DNA of 64,000 bases from Delphinapterus leucas. Lineage: Eukaryota > Chordata > Mammalia > Artiodactyla > Monodontidae. The stretch covers positions 16,108,684 to 16,172,683 of the forward strand of contig NW_022098031.1 of NCBI RefSeq assembly GCF_002288925.2, read 5' to 3'. The position numbers and the translations under genes are program-made. Of this stretch, positions 13,343-26,400 are shown one piece after another. Within the stretch, counting starts at the first letter, position 1, and each line of letters opens with the position of its first letter. The notes under the pieces are model-generated. The model was not told the origin of the DNA. It worked only from the letters and a program-made list of their open reading frames with translations, and made no database searches.

Positions 13343-15152
13343 TGTTAATCCTAGGGGGAAACCATGGAATCTTTGATCGTTAAGTATGATAATGACTGTA
13401 GACTTTTTGTAGATGTCCTTTGCAAAATTGAGGACGTTCCCTTCTGTTACTAGTGTTAAGGATTTTAAACTCACGAATGGGTGCTGAATTTTGTCAAATG
13501 CCTTTTCTGCATTTACTGAGATGGCAATATAATTTTTCTTTTCAAATTAGTTAAAATGGTGAATTATATTGATTGGTTTTTGAATGTTAGACTAGCCTTG
13601 CATTCCCAGAACAAATCCCACTTGCTCATGGTGTGTGATAATACATCTTTATATATTGTTAGATTCAATTTGCTAATATTTTATTGAGGATATTTGTGTC
13701 TAGGTTCATAAAAGATATTTGTCTGTGGTTTTCCTGTATTCTTATTTTTCTGTTTTTGGTGTCAGGATAATGCTGGCTATGTGATTTAGGATATTTTCTC
13801 TTCTATTTTTTGAAAAAGTTTGTGTGTAATTAGTATTACTTCTTCCTTAAGTGTTTGGTAGAACTCACCAGTGGAGTCATTTGGACCTGAGTTCTTTTTG
13901 GAAGAGTTTTATATACTAATTCAATTCTTCTAGTAGCTATAGGACTGTTCAGGTTATCCATTTTTCCTTCAGTTAGCCCTTTTAGTTTTTCTTTTTCAAG
14001 GAGTCTGTTCTTTTTACCTAAAGTCAAATTTATGGGTATAAAGTTGTTTGTTAATATTCTCTTATTCTTTTAATATATGTATACTCTGTAGTGATGTCAT
14101 CTCTCATTTCTGAAATTGGTCATTTTGGTTTTCTCTCTATTTTTCTTCATCATTATGGTTAGAGTTTATCAACTTTATTGATCTTTTCAAAGAATTAGCC
14201 CTATGGTTTTATTTTCTCAATTGTTTTTCTGTTATTCATTTTACTAATCTCTGCTCTTATCATTATTTCTTTTCTTCTGCTTGCTTTGGGTTTAATTTGT
14301 TTTTTTTGTTTTTTTTGTTTTTTCGGACGCGGGCCTCTCACTGTTGTGGCCTCTCCCGTTGCGGAGCACAGGCTCCGGACGCGCAGGCTCAGCGGCCATG
14401 GCTCACGGGCCCAGCCGCTCCGCGGCATGTGGGATCTTCCCGGACTCGGGTGCGAACCTGTGTCCCCTGCATCGGCAGGCAGACTCCCAACCACTGCGCC
14501 ACCAGGGAAGCCCCTCTTTTTTTTATAGTCTCTAGATAGAGGCTTAGATGACTTGACATTATTTTTCTTTAGTAAACATTTAATGTTCTAAATTTCCCCA
14601 AAGCACTGCTTAAGCTGCATCACACACATTTTGGTATGTTATGCTTTTTCACTTCCATTCAATTCAAAATATTTTCTAATTTCCCCTGTAACTGCCTCTT
14701 GGACCCTTAGGTTATTTAGAAGTAGGTTATAAAATTTCTAAATATTTAAGTTTTTTCCAGATTAAAAAAATTGATTTCTAGTTTTAATTCTATTATGTTT
14801 ACAAAACATACTTGGTATGATTTAAATTTTTAAAATGCCCTTAAGGTTGTTTTATGGCCCAGAATATGGTCTATCCTGGCAAATGTTCCACGTATACTTG
14901 CAAAGAGTGTATTTGGGTGTTGTTAGGTGGAGTATTCCATAAAGGTTAATTAGGTCAGTTTGGTTGGTAGCACTATTCATGGCTACTATATCCCTTTTGA
15001 TTTTCGGTCTACTTGCTCTACCAGTTAGGGGTGATGATATCTTTAGTTATAATTGTAGATTTGTCCACTTTGAAATTAATATAGTTACTCCAGTTTTCTT
15101 TTGATTGGTGTTAGCACAGCACATGTTTTCCTTTTCATTTCACCTGCCTTTA

Positions 15153-15171
<19 letters not shown>
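13343..15171 (-). mobile_element. Old L1 ORF2 remnant
   Basis: Antisense ORF2 text with phrases such as GGTTTTTGAATGTTAGACTA and ATTTGGACCTGAGTTCTTTT. It is split by the CHR-2 SINE at 14,298-14,514. Frames are heavily broken. Confidence 0.65.
14298..14514 (-). mobile_element. CHR-2 SINE
   Basis: Full-length copy; its tail on the plus strand is a T run interrupted by G residues (14,298-14,323). The head ends at CCAGGGAAGCCCC. Confidence 0.9.

Positions 15172-15175
<4 letters not shown>
15145..15175. repeat. TA microsatellite
   Basis: A run of TA dinucleotides directly abuts the T-run tail of the next SINE. It probably grew from the target site or tail. Confidence 0.85.
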
Positions 15176-15192
<17 letters not shown>

Positions 15193-15387
15193 TTTGCGGT
15201 ACGCGGGCCTCTCACTGCCGCAGCCTCTTCCGTTGCGGAGCACAGGCTCCAGACGCGCAGGCTCAGCGGCCATAGCTCACGGGCAGAGCTGCTCCGCGGC
15301 ATGTGGGATCTTCCCGGACCGGGGCACGGACCCGTGTTCCCTGCATCGGCAGGCGGACTCTCAACCACTGCGCCACCAGGGAAGCCC
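15172..15387 (-). mobile_element. CHR-2 SINE
   Basis: Full-length copy with a ~20-base T run on the plus strand followed by GCGGTACGCGGGCC. The flank TGTCTTTATAT after it resembles TGCCTTTATAT before the TA repeat, suggesting a target-site duplication with one mismatch. Confidence 0.9.
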
Positions 15388-15467
15388 TGTGTCTTTATAT
15401 TTAATGCAAGTTTCTCATAGGCAGCATATATTTAGGACTTGAATTTATCATCTATGAGTTTATCGTT

Positions 15468-15912
15468 TATGGGTTGAATTGTGTGTCCCCCAGATTCACA
15501 TGTTGACATCCTAACTAGTACCTCAGAATGTGACCTTATTTGGAAATAAGGTCTTTGTGGATATAATTCGTTAAGATGAGACCATGCTGGTGTAGGGTTA
15601 AGCACCTAATCCAGTATGGCTGGTGTCGTTATAAAGTGGGTTGATGGAGAAAGACACACATACAGGGAGAATGTCATGTGAATATGGAGGCAGAGATTGG
15701 GGTGATGCAGACAAGCCAAGGAACACCAAAGATTGCCAGCTAACCACTAGGAGCTAGAAGGGGAGCAGATTCTTCCTCATAGCCCTCAGAAGGTTCAACC
15801 CTGCTCACACCTTGATCTCAGACTTTTAACCTCCAAAACTAAGAAAATTTCTGTTTGAGCCACTCAGGTGGTGGTACTTTTTTAACAGCAGCCCCAGAAA
15901 ACTAAAACACCA
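15468..15912 (+). mobile_element. MaLR-type (MLT1-like) solo LTR
   Basis: The copy begins TATGGGTTGAATTGTGTGTC, passes ATGTGACCTTATTTGGAAAT and ends CAGCCCCAGAAAACTAAAAC. This matches the ERVL-MaLR LTR layout. There is no internal region; an old endogenous retroelement remnant. Confidence 0.65.
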
Positions 15913-17560
15913 TCTAATCTAACAATCTCTATCTTTTAATTGGTATGTTTAGATCATTTATATTAATGTAATTATTGATACAGTTGGTTTAAGTCTTCTA
16001 CTTTGTTTACTGGCTGTCTCCTCTGTATTTTGCTCTTCTTTCTTACCTCCATTTCTATTATTTGAATACTTTCATATTCCATTTTAATTTATTGGCTTTT
16101 TGGCAATCTTTTGGGTTTCTTTTTTGTCTTTATGGTTTCTCTATAGATTAAATTACACATACCCAACCTTTCCTACTATATCCCGGTTAATATTTTACCA
16201 CCTCAAGTGAAATGTAGAAGCCTTACAACCATGTAGGTTGCTTTACCCTGCCCTCTTTATGTTATAGTTGTCATATATATCTACATATATTGATATTCCT
16301 ACCAGGCAGTGTTACAGTTTTGAGAGGGGATTTATTTTAATCGACTTTCAAGCTATTAAGTTAGCATGTTACCATTTCATGGATGCTGAACACACTAGAA
16401 TCCTAGGTAAGGTACACTAGACTATGTACAGTAGACATGCACACTAGACTCTGAAACTTACGGTGACAGCAGAGGCAAGAGTATTTTTATGCTGATTACC
16501 TGAGCCACAAGACCCACAAGGCAATGCAGAAGGCCTGATGAAGCCTGCAAAATTAGTGGATTTTTGGGCCACAGGAAAGGAGCTTTAAGGGGTCTACCAC
16601 TTCTATGGCAATCAGTAAGCAGATCAGCTTTTTATGTGATGGAAGATATTACCTCACCTTTCATACTTTCCAGCTGCAAAAACAATCCTGAGAAATGACC
16701 TGGATGAAAGAGTTGTCAGGGTCTTGCAATCCTTTACACACTTAGCAACATGTGTCAGAGTTAGAGAGACCCATTGACTATGTCCCAATCATTTTTTGCT
16801 TTCATCAGTTATGCATATTTTAAAGAATCTAATAGGAGAAAAATAGACTGTTAAATTTACTCAGATCTTTACCATTTGTGTTGCTTTTCCTTCATTTTTC
16901 AACTTCTAAGTTTCTCTTTGGTATTCCTCTTTAGCCTGAATCATTTCCTTTAAGTATTCTTCTCGAATCAATCTGCTGCTGATGAATTCTCATAATTTTC
17001 TTTCATCTCAGAATATCTTTATTTATTCTGATGGATATTTTTGCTGGACATAGAATCCTGTGTTGACCACTTGTTTCTTTGAGCACTTTAAAGATGTTCT
17101 TCCATTGTCTGGGTTTCATGGTTTCTGATGAGAAATCCAAGAGCATCCCAATCATTGTTGACCCATATGTAATGTTTCATTTTTCTCTAGTTCTGTTAAG
17201 ATTTTTAAAAATCTTTTTACAAAAGTCTTCAGTAGTTTCATTAAAATGTGTCTAAGTATTATTTTCTTTATCTTGTTTGGGGTGCATCAAACTTTTTGCC
17301 TCTGTAAATGTATGTCTCATTAAATTTGTGATGTTTGGGGCATTATTTCTTCAAATAATTTTTTTGGCCCCAATCTCTTTATCCTCTCTTTCTGAAACTC
17401 CAGGGGCAAGTATGTTAGATTTTTAAAATATTGTTCCATAGACCCATGATGCTATGCTCTTTTTTTTCTCTTTCTTTCTTTTAAAAATCTTTCCCTGCTT
17501 CTGTCCTTCAGATTCTATAACTTCTGTTTATCACTCTTCACGTTCATTGAGTGATTATAT
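15913..17560 (-). mobile_element. Old L1 remnant, interrupted
   Basis: L1-like antisense text (AATCTAACAATCTCTATCTT; CTTTAAAGATGTTCTTCCAT) with a non-L1 insert at about 16,323-16,795. Boundaries are approximate. Confidence 0.55.
16323..16795. repeat. Unidentified ~470 bp insert within old L1
   Basis: L1 text runs to GTGTTACAGTTTT and resumes at TTTTTGCTTTCATCAG. The sequence between has no L1 character and no known family that I can recall. LTR-like in base composition only. Confidence 0.4.
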
Positions 17561-18720
17561 CTTTAATTTTTGAGAATGTTTTAATTTGAAATAATTATAG
17601 AATAAAAAGTTTCAAAGGTAATTCAGAAAGGCACTATGCATCTTTCATCCTGTTTACCTCAATGGTTACATCTTATACAATTATAGTACAATATCAAATG
17701 ACATTGACAGGAAATGACATTAATATGGTGTGTATACATAGTTCAATATCATTTAATCACATGTATAGATTTGTGTAATGACTACTGCAGTCAAGATACC
17801 AAACTATTCCATCACCACAAAAACCTCTCTGGTGCTATTGTTTTATAATTACACCCCTACCTTCACCAACCACTAATCTTTCCATTTCTGTAATTTTTTC
17901 ATTTTGAGAACCATATATATATATATGGAATTATACAGTATGAGTTTTTGGAATTGGATTTTTTTTTCACACAGTACAATGCCCTTGAGATTCAGTGAAG
18001 TTGTTATATGAAGAGATAGTTTTTTTCCTTTTTACTGCTGAGTAGAATTCCATAGTCTGCATATATCAGTTTAACTATTCACCTACTGAGAGATATTTTG
18101 GTTGTTTCAACTTTGGGCTATCACAAATAGAGCTATGAACAATCATGTTCAGGTTTTAATGAAGACTTATGTATTCATTTCTCTAGAATAAATGTCAACA
18201 GTGATTTCTGGGTTGTATGATAAATGCCTTTAAAGAAAATGCAAAATTATTTACCAGAGTGGCTGTACTATTCTATATTCCCATCAGCAATGTACGAGAC
18301 TGTTTTTCTGTATCTTCATCAGCATTTGGAATTGTCACCATGCTTTATTCTCTTGTGTTATCTTCTTTTAGCTTTAGAGTTTTATACTTTGCTTTTAAAT
18401 CTATGATTCACTTCGAGTTAATTTTTGTACAAGGTGTGAGTTTTAGGTCTAGGCTTATTCTTTTGCTTATGGATATTTAATTACTCCACACCATTGTTGA
18501 AAAGAGTGTCCTCTCTCCATCAAAATGCTTTTGCAACTTTGTCAAATATCAGTTGGCCATACTTGTGTGATAATGCTATTTTGGAGCTCTCCCTTCTGTT
18601 CCATTGATCTATGTGTTTATTCCTCTGCCAATACCACCATCTTGATTACTACAGCTGTATGTCTTGAAATCTGTTGGTTGTCTTTGCCTGGTTAATTAGT
18701 CACTTTACTCATACTTTATA
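17561..18720 (-). mobile_element. Old L1 3' region
   Basis: Antisense text with phrases of L1 3' regions: CTGCTGAGTAGAATTCCATA, GGCTATCACAAATAGAGCTA and TTCTGTTCCATTGATCTATG. Subfamily unresolved. 18,721-19,690 holds nothing I can identify. Confidence 0.5.
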
Positions 18721-19697
18721 TGCTAAGTAACTTTGAATTATATCCTGGAAATTGTGACTGCAATACTGTGTAGACTGTGGGTTCTCTTATAATCTTATGG
18801 AGGATGTTAATTTTTTTTAGCCAGTCTATCAACTCAGTTTAGACTCAGACCAAAAGTTCTGTCTTGCCATACAACCATCACCCAGAATTAGTCTGAGATT
18901 TGGGCCCTGGTTTAAATCATAGTTCAGATCATAAAGCATTTGCCATACTGTTTTGGGTCCGACCTGCACATGTGCTTTTCAGGGGTTAGTATGAGTCTTG
19001 AGCAATGGTCAAAATGTTAAGTGTTATGATGTTTTAGATTTGTCCTGTCCATGCACAACCCAGGGGTGAGCCTGTTACACCAGATTAGGTAATCCCCTTC
19101 CCCAAATCCAGAATTCTTGTTACACTTTCTGACCTGCAAGTTTCCCTTTTTGTGGTTCCTTTAGACAGGAAAACAAGGTTCTATTGGAGGCTATCCATCT
19201 ACATGATCACACATTTCTACAACTGAGCCTGCCCTTGGGGGCAGAGCTATAAAACAGAAACTCAGAAAATTTACTCCTTTATGGATTGCTTTTCCAACTG
19301 CTGACTTCCTTCCACAATTTTCTGTTTACTTTTCAGAATGCTCAGGTAGTTGCTTATGAATATTCTCAAGAGATTTTAGTTGTAATTCAAAAAGAGATAA
19401 GCTGTAGTGGACTTCAGTGTCCCAATGGAACCAAAATCTTCCTTTTATCTCTCTGGGAAGGTTTTTAGATACAAATTCAGCATGTTTTAAGATGTAGAGC
19501 TTTTCAGAGTTTCTATGTCTCCTGTGTCAATTGTGATAAGTGGTATTTTTGTTAAGTTGTTCTCTTTAAGGAAACTGTCCATTTAATTGAATTTATTGTC
19601 AGTTGTTCATAATCTTTTATTATCATTTTAATCTTTGTAAAATCTACAGTCATGTCCTTGCTTTCATTCCTGATATTGATAATTTATTCTATCAGTG

Positions 19698-20072
19698 TTA
19701 TGGGCTGAATTGTGTTCCCCTCAAGTTGAAGGCTTACCCCTCAGTACCTCAAAATTGACTGTATTTTGAAGAGGTAATTAAGTTAAAATGAGAGCATTAG
19801 AGAGGGCCCTAATCCAATTATGACTGGTGTCCTTATAAGACTAGAACACACAGAGAGACACCAAGGGTATACTGCATGATGACCATGTGAAGAGAAGGCA
19901 AGAAAGTGGCCATCTGCAAGCCAAGGAGAGAGGCCTCAGAGGAAACCAACTCTGCCAGCACCTTGATCTTGTACTTCCAGTCTCCAGAACCATAAGAAAA
20001 TAAATTTCTGTTGTTTAAGCCACTTACTCTGTGCTATTTTGTTATGGAAGCCCTAGCAAACTAATGCAATCG
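19698..20072 (+). mobile_element. MaLR-type (MLT1-like) solo LTR
   Basis: Starts TGTTATGGGCTGAATTGTGT and ends TAGCAAACTAATGCA, with GGTGTCCTTATAAGA and AATAAATTTCTGTTGTTTAA between. It has the same layout as the 15.5 kb copy. Old and non-coding. Confidence 0.65.
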
Positions 20073-20082
20073 GTCTTGCTAA

Positions 20083-20478
20083 TTTACTGCAGGCATACCA
20101 CATTTTATTGCACTTTGCAGATATTCCTTTTTTTACAAATTGAAGGTTTGTGATAATCATTCATTGAGCAAGTTTACTGGCACCATTTTTCCAACAGCAT
20201 TTGCTCACTTCATGTCTGTGTCAACATTTTGGTAATTCTCACAATATTTCAAACTTTTTACATTATTATTGTATTCGTTATGGTGATCTGTGATCAGTGA
20301 TCTTTGATGTTACTATTGCAAAAAGATTAAGACTTGCTGAAGGCTCAGATGATGGTTAACATTTTTTAGCAATATATTTTTAAATTAAGGTATACACATT
20401 GCTTTTTTTAGACATAATGCTAAATAGCACACTTAATAGACTACAGAATAGTGTAAACATAATTTTTATAAGATGTGT
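20083..20478 (+). mobile_element. Internally deleted Tigger1 element
   Basis: The left end reads CAGGCATACCACATTTTATT. After the leader (TGATCTGTGATCAGTGATCT) the copy jumps to the right end (AAGATTAAGACTTGCTGAAG). It therefore lacks the transposase gene and is a non-autonomous derivative of Tigger1. Confidence 0.8.
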
Positions 20479-20537
20479 TAGCTTCACCCCACAAATTTTC
20501 ATGCAGTTTTCTTCTCTGACCCATGTTAATTTTCTAG

Positions 20538-20866
20538 ATATCTTGTATCTGCTGGGGATTGGTTTCAGGACACCCCCCCGCCCACACACACAGATATCAA
20601 AATCCATGGATGCTCAAGTTCCTTATTATAAAATGGTGTAGTATTTGCATACAGCCTTTGCACATCCTCCTGTATACTTTAAATCATCTCTCGATTACTT
20701 ATAATACCTAATCCAATGTAAATGCTATATAAATACTTGCTGGTATGCAGCAAATTCAAGTTTTGCTTTTTGGAAATTTCTGGAAATATTTTTCAAATAT
20801 TTTGGATCCTAGGCTGGCTGAATCCACCAACGTGGAACCCGCAGATACCGAGGGGGCTGACTGTAT
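20538..20866 (+). mobile_element. MER2-like Tigger element
   Basis: The left end GTATCTGCTGGGGATTGGTT and right end ACCGAGGGGGCTGACTGTA are inverted relatives. The body phrase AAAATGGTGTAGTATTTGCA is typical of this non-autonomous TcMar-Tigger family. Confidence 0.75.
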
Positions 20867-20879
20867 TTCTAATTTAATT

Positions 20880-22690
20880 ATTTGGTCGTGTGAGAGCATA
20901 TTCTGTAGGACATCAATCCTTTGCAATATACTGAAACTTAATTATGGACCAGCATTTTGTCTTAGAGACTATTCCATGTGCATTTGTTGTGCGTAGTGTT
21001 CTGTAAGTGTCAATCACCTTATATTAATATGGCCACACTAAATTCCCTATGCTAGGTGTATCATTTTCCATCTTTTTACTTATAACTTGTTTGGTCTTTA
21101 TAAAGTGTCTCTCGGAAAAAGCATATGGTTGGATCTTTCTTTCTCCTGCCTTATTCAGAGTTTAGTCCATTACATTTAATTATTAATATGGTTGGATTTA
21201 AATCTACCATCATCCTTTGTTTACCATTTGTTCTTTGTTCCTTTTCCCTCCTTTTCTACCTTTACTTTTTTTGTGTGTGGGGGAGGGGGTGGCATGAGTA
21301 TTATTTATTATTACATTTTATCTGTTTTACTGGCTTTTAGTTATGCCTCTTGTTCTTTTTCTTTTTTTGTGTGTGGTTGCTCTAGGGTTTATAGTATACT
21401 TTTTTTTTTAAGATTTTTTTGATGTGGACCATTTTTAAAGTCTTTATTGAATTTTTTACAATATTGCTTGTTTTATGTTTTGGTTTTTTGGCCACAAGGC
21501 ATGTGGGATCTTAGCTCCCTGACCAGAGATTGAACCCACACCCCCTGCATTGGAAGGCGAAGGCTTAGCCACTGGACCACCAGGGAAGTCCCTATAGTAC
21601 ACATTCTTAATATATCATGATCTTTTGCAATCATATTATATTAATTCACATATAAAAACCTGATAACAGTATAATTTCACATAAACCACTCTCCTTTGTC
21701 TGATGTCATATATTTTATTCACACGTTACAAATCCCACAGTACATTTTCATTCATTTTGTTTTGAACAACCATTTGATTTTTATCTAAGAAAGAAAAAAT
21801 TTTCTATTTATCTACATACTCTACTCACCATTTCCATAGGTTTTATTCCTTCCTGTAGATATGAAATTTCCATCTGGAAATTCTTTGAGCATTTCCGTAA
21901 ACACTTCTGTATTATGGGTTACTGACGGACAAATTATTTTTTATCTGAAAATGTTTAATTTGCCTTCATTTTAGAAGGCTATTTTCTTGTGTATTAATTC
22001 TAGGTTTGACAGGTTTCCCTCCCGCTTCCCCCACCTTAGCACCTCAGAGACACCATTCCATTTTCTCCTGGCCTTTGTTGTTTCTAATGAAATGTCAGCT
22101 GTCACATTATTTGCTAGTAATGTGACTTTTTTCCCCCATGGCTGCTTTTGAGAATTAATTTTTATCTTGGATTTTTATTAATTTGACTATTTAAGGGTAT
22201 GGATGTGGTCTTCTTTTCTTCTTATCCTGCTTGGGGTATGCTGGCTTAAGTTGATATTTTCAGTCAAATTTGGGAAAACTTCAGCCATCTGCTTTCAATT
22301 ATTTTTTTCTACTTCATTCTTCTCCTGTTTGGTTCTCTCTCACAAGTCTTTGTGCCCCTGTTAATTTAGGGGAAAAAAAATCTCTATGCCTTATTTTGGA
22401 TAATTTCTAGACTTATTTTTAAGTTGTGTTCTGCATTAATCCCATCCAATTAATAGATTTTTGATTTCAGTTATTATAGTTTTAATATTTACATTTGGTT
22501 ATTTCTTATAGTTTTCATATGTATTTCCTGAAATTCCCTATTTCTTACTCATTCCATCTTTTCCTGTGGATTCTTTAATGTATTTATTATAGTCATTTTA
22601 AAGTCCTTGTTTACCAATTCTAACATCTGGGTTATCTTTGGATCTGTTTCCATTTACCGTGGGTTTACACTTCCTGTTTCTTTATATTTC
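20880..22690 (-). mobile_element. Old L1 remnant with inserted CHR-1-like SINE
   Basis: Antisense L1-like text (GTGAGAGCATATTCTGTAGG; GAAATGTCAGCTGTCACATT). The SINE at 21,486-21,593 lies inside it. Boundaries are approximate. Confidence 0.5.
21486..21593 (-). mobile_element. CHR-1-like SINE
   Basis: On the minus strand it starts GGGACTTCCCTGGTGGTCC, then has CCAATGCAGGGGGTGTGGG, then an end resembling CTTGTGGCC. It is the shorter relative of the CHR-2 copies. Confidence 0.75.
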
Positions 22691-23636
22691 TAGGAATTGT
22701 GAATGATACATGTTATTTTCTATTTTACGACATATGGAGGCAATGTACGATATCAATGCCTCATCAAGGCAACTGAAATGAACATTTTAATGAATATCCT
22801 TGGAATGTATTTCTCATTTTTTTAATGATATACTAATTTTCATTGAATTATTTGGATCCTGACCTTTTTTCTCCAAGAACTTGGTTTTACTATATTTGAA
22901 ATTACATGAAGAAAACAACAACAATGTGACAGTTGTGGAAATACATCTACAAAATATTTACTATAGAATAACATCCCTGATCCTTGAAGTTAACAGTCTA
23001 GTTACAGGGAGTGTAGTCTATTACAGTTTTCCTATGGGTTTCCTATGGGCAGATTTACAGAGTCCAAGAAAATATACCTTAGGCAAAGACAGAGAAGACA
23101 AAACAGTAACCTTGACTTTAGGGGTGAATCCCAACATTACATTTTGAAAAACCAAACCAAAACTGCAGAATACGCGCAAACATCAGAGTCTGAACAGATA
23201 AGCCATGCCCTTGGAAATCCAATGTAGCTGTGGAAACAGACAACAGTAACAGAAGGATGACTAGGTAAAAATTCAAGTTTACCAGCTAAATACCAGCTAA
23301 ATGTAAGGGAAGAAACAAATAGGCCTTAAAAACTTGAAGTAAATAGAAGTGTCCCAGAATCTGGAAAGAGTATGTGTGGGTCCAGTGACAGGAGAGGGAG
23401 ATATAGCTAGCATCTAAGACAAGGAGCTGTCTTCTCTCTGCCCTGGTTTTAGGTTGTCTCACACTTTGAGGGCAGGCTGTTAGGACTCACTGAACTCTGA
23501 AGCTAAATTCTGTATTTGCTAATAACTGTAGTATGAAAGTGGTTTCCAGAGTTACACCAATTTCGCTAGCACCAAAGAAAACACCTGGTCTTAGCACCAC
23601 TCATTTTGAGCCTCACACATATTAAAATTACACAAA
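22690..23636. other. Intergenic sequence, nothing identified
   Basis: The frames are short and have no recognisable protein similarity. I see no RNA gene and no repeat I can name. Confidence 0.6.
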
Positions 23637-23848
23637 CAGGGCTTCCCTGGTGGCGCAGTTGTTGAGAGTCCGCCTGCCAATGCAGGCGACACGGGTTCGT
23701 GCCCCGGTTCTGGGAAGATCCCACATGCCGCGGAGCAGCTGGGCCCGTGAGCCATAGCCGCTGAGCCTGCGTGTCCGGAGCCTGTGCTCCGCAACGGGAG
23801 AGGCCACAGCACTGAGAGGCCCGCGGATAGCAAAAAAAAAATAAAAAT
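23637..23848 (+). mobile_element. CHR-2 SINE with target-site duplication
   Basis: Full-length copy, tail rich in A with AATAAAAATAA. The perfect duplication AAAATTACACAAA flanks it at 23,624-23,636 and 23,849-23,861. Confidence 0.92.
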
Positions 23849-24845
23849 AAAATTACACAAATACTTCTGTACTATACTACTTATTTCTAGAGTATGTATC
23901 ACTTAGATGGTTTGCCATGTGTTTCAAAAAGCAGATTTTGAACAAGCTAAGTAATTTAATTTTCCTTCTGGGTCTATCATTGGGGGTTTAAAAATCTTGT
24001 TAATGGATTGTGTACAAGTAATTCCGGTTGGGCTATTTTATTTTTACACAATCACAATTGGTGTCATTATATAGTTCATCTTTTGTGTGCCGTTTTTAAG
24101 AAAAGTGGGAAGATCCAGGATGTTCCCAGTCTACCTAGTTGTTTAAAGGGAATTTTGAGGGATCTGTCCAAGAAAATACTTTCTTTAGAGCTTAAACCAC
24201 CCACGAAAGAAAAAAAACACAGAAAATCTCTCCTTTCCAATCAAACTTGACTATCTTCTCTTTCCTTAACATTTGGCTCCTTTTGTTTTCAAAATTAATT
24301 TACCCTGTTGGGAAACTGAGTCTTACCCTTGGCCATCAACAAGACTCTTTTTTTGCCTCAAAAGTGAGGTTCCCCCCCCCCGCCACATTACTTCTTGTTT
24401 AATTTAATTTTTATTTCTTATCGGAGTAAAATTGAAAAATGATGTCTTTTTAAAATGGGAATTCAAGTCTGAAAACTATGGACTGTTTCACTTCCCAAAT
24501 TAGTAATGTGTACACCTATCTTTGTATATTCCAACCAAATATTATATAGTATTTTTACTATTTCAATGTGCTTGAGGGTGATTTAGGTACTTCTATTTTG
24601 GGACAGCAGTAACAACTCATCCAGGCTTATTAATACTATACAAATTGTGGGCTCTCATGGGGATGGGGTCTCAAGGCAGTATTTGTTTAAAAATAGTATC
24701 ATTATACATGTTGCTTGGAAGCAATCAGTAGGTAAACTCTCATTAGTATTTAATAACTCTGAGACCCTTCTCAGAAGATGCATGAAGACAAACTTGGTGG
24801 CTACATTGTTGGTCAATGCAGAGGCATAAAGGATCTAGATCTAAC

Positions 24846-25052
24846 TTTTTTTTTTTTTTTTGCGGTACGCGGGCCTCTCACTGTTGTGGCCTCTCCCATT
24901 GCGGAGCACAGGCTCTGGACGCGCAGGCTCAGCGGCCATGGCTCACGGGCCCAGCCGCTCCGCGGCATGTGGGATCTTCCCGGACCGGGGCACGAACCCG
25001 TGTCCCCTGCATCGGCAGGCGGACTCTCAACCACTGCGCCACCAGGGAAGCC
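24846..25052 (-). mobile_element. CHR-2 SINE with target-site duplication
   Basis: Full-length copy. The duplication CTAGATCTAAC occurs at 24,835-24,845 and 25,053-25,063 with no mismatch. A T run follows it at the left. Confidence 0.92.
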
Positions 25053-25499
25053 CTAGATCTAACTTTTGATAGTTGTTAATTCTCCTGGAAAACCTTGGAC
25101 TCAAGAAAAATGGACAATATTAAGGGAAAGTAGACTTCAGAATGTTGTATATGTGATACTAGATAAGGAGGCTATGAGCCTAGTCACAGAATGGTTACTT
25201 TGCCATGGAAACCAGACAAAAACTGGGTTGGAAGACAGATTTCTTTGCAATAAAAATGTCTTTAGAAAATATAAATGAAATGTTGCTATTCTTTACATTT
25301 AATCTTGAATATTCTAAGTTCCATAAATAATACTGAATTTATTATTCTTAATAATGCTGAATTTAGAATGTTACTGTATTTTAAACATATCTATTTTTAA
25401 TGCACATTCATAAGGTAAATTTACTTTGAAAGCTTTAAAAATACTTACTCAGTAATACATCAGGGATAAAACAAAGTCACAGTAATACAGTGATGCTTC

Positions 25500-25870
25500 A
25501 GATATTGAGGCAAATCCTTCATTTAATAATTATCACATTAGGAACACATACTATACCCAACACCATCTTAGCATCTATGAACAAGACTCTTCCAACAGAT
25601 TAATTCAGTCTATTGGGGGATGAGAGATATGCATAGCCCAAGGTGACAACTGATGTGTCAGGAAGAGCAAGTCGGTGTATGTTGGGATCGGTCCTGAAGA
25701 ATGTGTGTAGGAGTTTGCCTGGTAGGAGATAAGGCAGACCATTAAACAGAATAGTATGTGGGAAAGCCCAGAGTTGTCAAATTGTATATGTTTGAGGGAA
25801 GGTGAGGAGTTGGATAAGGGCTAGTTCTCAATCTTTTCCCTCAAGCTGGTGCTTGAACAGGCAATCTGGG
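25500..25870 (+). repeat. Ancient interspersed repeat fragment
   Basis: This resembles the repeat at 3,010-3,900 (TAGGAGTTTGCCTGGTAGGA followed by AGACCATTAAACAGAATAG), more diverged. Family not assigned. Confidence 0.35.
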
Positions 25871-26289
25871 TGGAATAATCGTTACCCTATTCTTTGTTCT
25901 CTTGCTGAAGAAAGCTTATTGGAACTTGAGTGTGAATGATATTGAATAATGATAATTAGTCTCATTTGTAAAGAGAGAACAATCATTCCCACACTTGGAT
26001 GTACTTGTTAGTAATAATACCTGCTGCGTTCTTCATAATGATCAGGACACAATTTATACCTCACAATTATTCTAAAAGGTAGGGTAATACTCAGTGCCAG
26101 GAGTGGATGGCTTAGGTAGATGGGGAGTTTGGTTTCCTCACAAATATCTGTTAATAGCCCTCTACAACAAGTAAACTGTACATTCCAAGAAAAACCATGT
26201 GCTTGCTGAGCAAACATGCAGTTTTAAGAGTCTCACACTTCTTTCTACTCGGACTGTTCACCCCAAGCCCTCCTAGATGGAAATTCTGG

Positions 26290-26400
26290 AGCTGCTCTAG
26301 TTTGCAAATTGGGAGTCAGAGAGGTAACAAGACTTACAGAAAAGTGGTAGGCCCAGAACTCAGGTGGTTAAAGTTCTAAGCCTATGTTCTGAACCACTCT
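26290..26400 (-). mobile_element. MIR SINE fragment
   Basis: Antisense MIR-like core: CAGAGAGGTAACAAGACTTA and then GCCCAGAACTCAGGTGGTTA. Short and weak. Confidence 0.45.
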
